53,244 nt of DNA from assembly GCA_937889545.1 (NCBI GenBank), contig CALAOT010000077.1, positions 1 to 53,244 of the forward strand. Direction: 5' to 3'. The notes below the pieces were generated by a model that searched no databases, was not told where the DNA came from, and worked only from the letters and a program-made list of their open reading frames with translations. Numbering within the stretch: the stretch's first letter is position 1; every line of letters starts with the position of its first letter. This document shows, in pieces, positions 53,033 through 53,244 of the stretch. Source of the DNA: an uncultured Opitutaceae bacterium. GTDB taxonomy: Bacteria > Verrucomicrobiota > Verrucomicrobiia > Opitutales > Opitutaceae. Both the position numbers and the translations under genes were made by a program.

Positions 53033-53244
53033 ATGAAACTAACACAGCTATTCCGTAGAAAAGCCAAACCTTTGGCTGCAGGCACGGTGGAGGTCATTAC
53101 CGAAATTCGAAGCCAAGAGGCGTTGCTCGAGGCTGGCGCGCTGCAACACGCGATCTTCAATAGCGCCAACTTTTCGAGCATCGCCACCGATGCGAAGGGC
53201 GTCATCCAGATCTTCAACGTCGGCGCCGAGCGGATGCTGGGCTA
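53033..53244 (+). CDS. PAS-domain sensor protein, probably a histidine kinase (cut by window edge)
   Basis: Seventy codons from the ATG at 53033 to the edge. 'ALQHAIFNSANFSSIATDAKGVIQIFNVGAERMLGY' is the beginning of a PAS domain of a type very common at the front of multi-domain hybrid histidine kinases. A basic stretch (MKLTQLFRRKAKP) starts the protein. The PAS domain would sense a ligand, redox state or partner. The kinase part lies outside the window, so that assignment is inferred. The start is uncertain, as the frame is open upstream to 52412. Confidence 0.65.
   Translation, partial: MKLTQLFRRKAKPLAAGTVEVITEIRSQEALLEAGALQHAIFNSANFSSIATDAKGVIQIFNVGAERMLG

Noticed and set aside
52792..53217. 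141-codon minus-strand frame at the right end
   Set aside because: It is antisense to the recognisable PAS-domain start on the plus strand.

Overview
The window is GC-rich, densely packed bacterial DNA that fits the Verrucomicrobiota, most likely the Opitutales/Opitutaceae. The pointers are secreted glycoside hydrolases ending in an Ig-like domain plus two copies of a roughly 120-residue 'RLVNVSxRxxVGxGxN' module, an unusually long two-domain ThyX, and a compact nuo cluster with a short NuoG. The assignment rests on family knowledge and was not checked by a search.

Left part (1-14.9 kb), mostly housekeeping: a partial gene at the left edge; a plus-strand run of a CobW-type GTPase, a WD40 protein and a ModB-like permease; then on the minus strand ftsY and nusB, behind a small ORF whose start looks like a remnant of ribB. 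Next come a secreted hypothetical protein, rarA, a short coiled-coil protein, an endonuclease/exonuclease/phosphatase-fold enzyme, long ThyX, an O-methyltransferase, a Gfo/Idh/MocA oxidoreductase, a GYD protein, a GH50-like hydrolase and a tryptophan-rich secreted protein.

Middle (14.9-28.4 kb): a continuous minus-strand respiratory complex I operon, nuoB-C-D-E-F-G-H-I-J-K-L-M-N, with many 4-base start/stop overlaps and no nuoA. Upstream lie a GH2 beta-galactosidase, a plus-strand chimera of a MORC-like GHKL ATPase with a polytopic membrane protein, and a modular GH44 enzyme.

Right part (37-53 kb), accessory DNA built around a tRNA-Ser(GGA) gene. An orphan 5' half of this tRNA lies at 37.2 kb and the intact gene at 42.1 kb, followed by a tyrosine recombinase. 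Further copies of the tRNA 3' end follow at 45.7, 52.2 and (decayed) 52.3 kb. These divide the region into segments that each end with a toxin-antitoxin pair just before a tRNA-Ser sequence: VapBC, an intact ParE/RelE-type pair, and a related pair whose toxin has an internal stop. Cargo includes an HtrA-like protease with an apparently dead paralogue, a DUF4241 protein, and a large secreted hydrolase-like protein. The second segment also holds wrecked IS1380 and IS21 elements and a serine-recombinase stub. A dense cluster of small hairpins lies downstream of the integrase. A sensor protein with a PAS domain runs off the right edge.

The signals most worth a second look are the tandem tRNA-Ser island, with a hairpin in front of the integrase start that appears to covary between two copies; the GHKL ATPase/membrane protein fusion; the protease/pseudoprotease pair; and the hairpin cluster.
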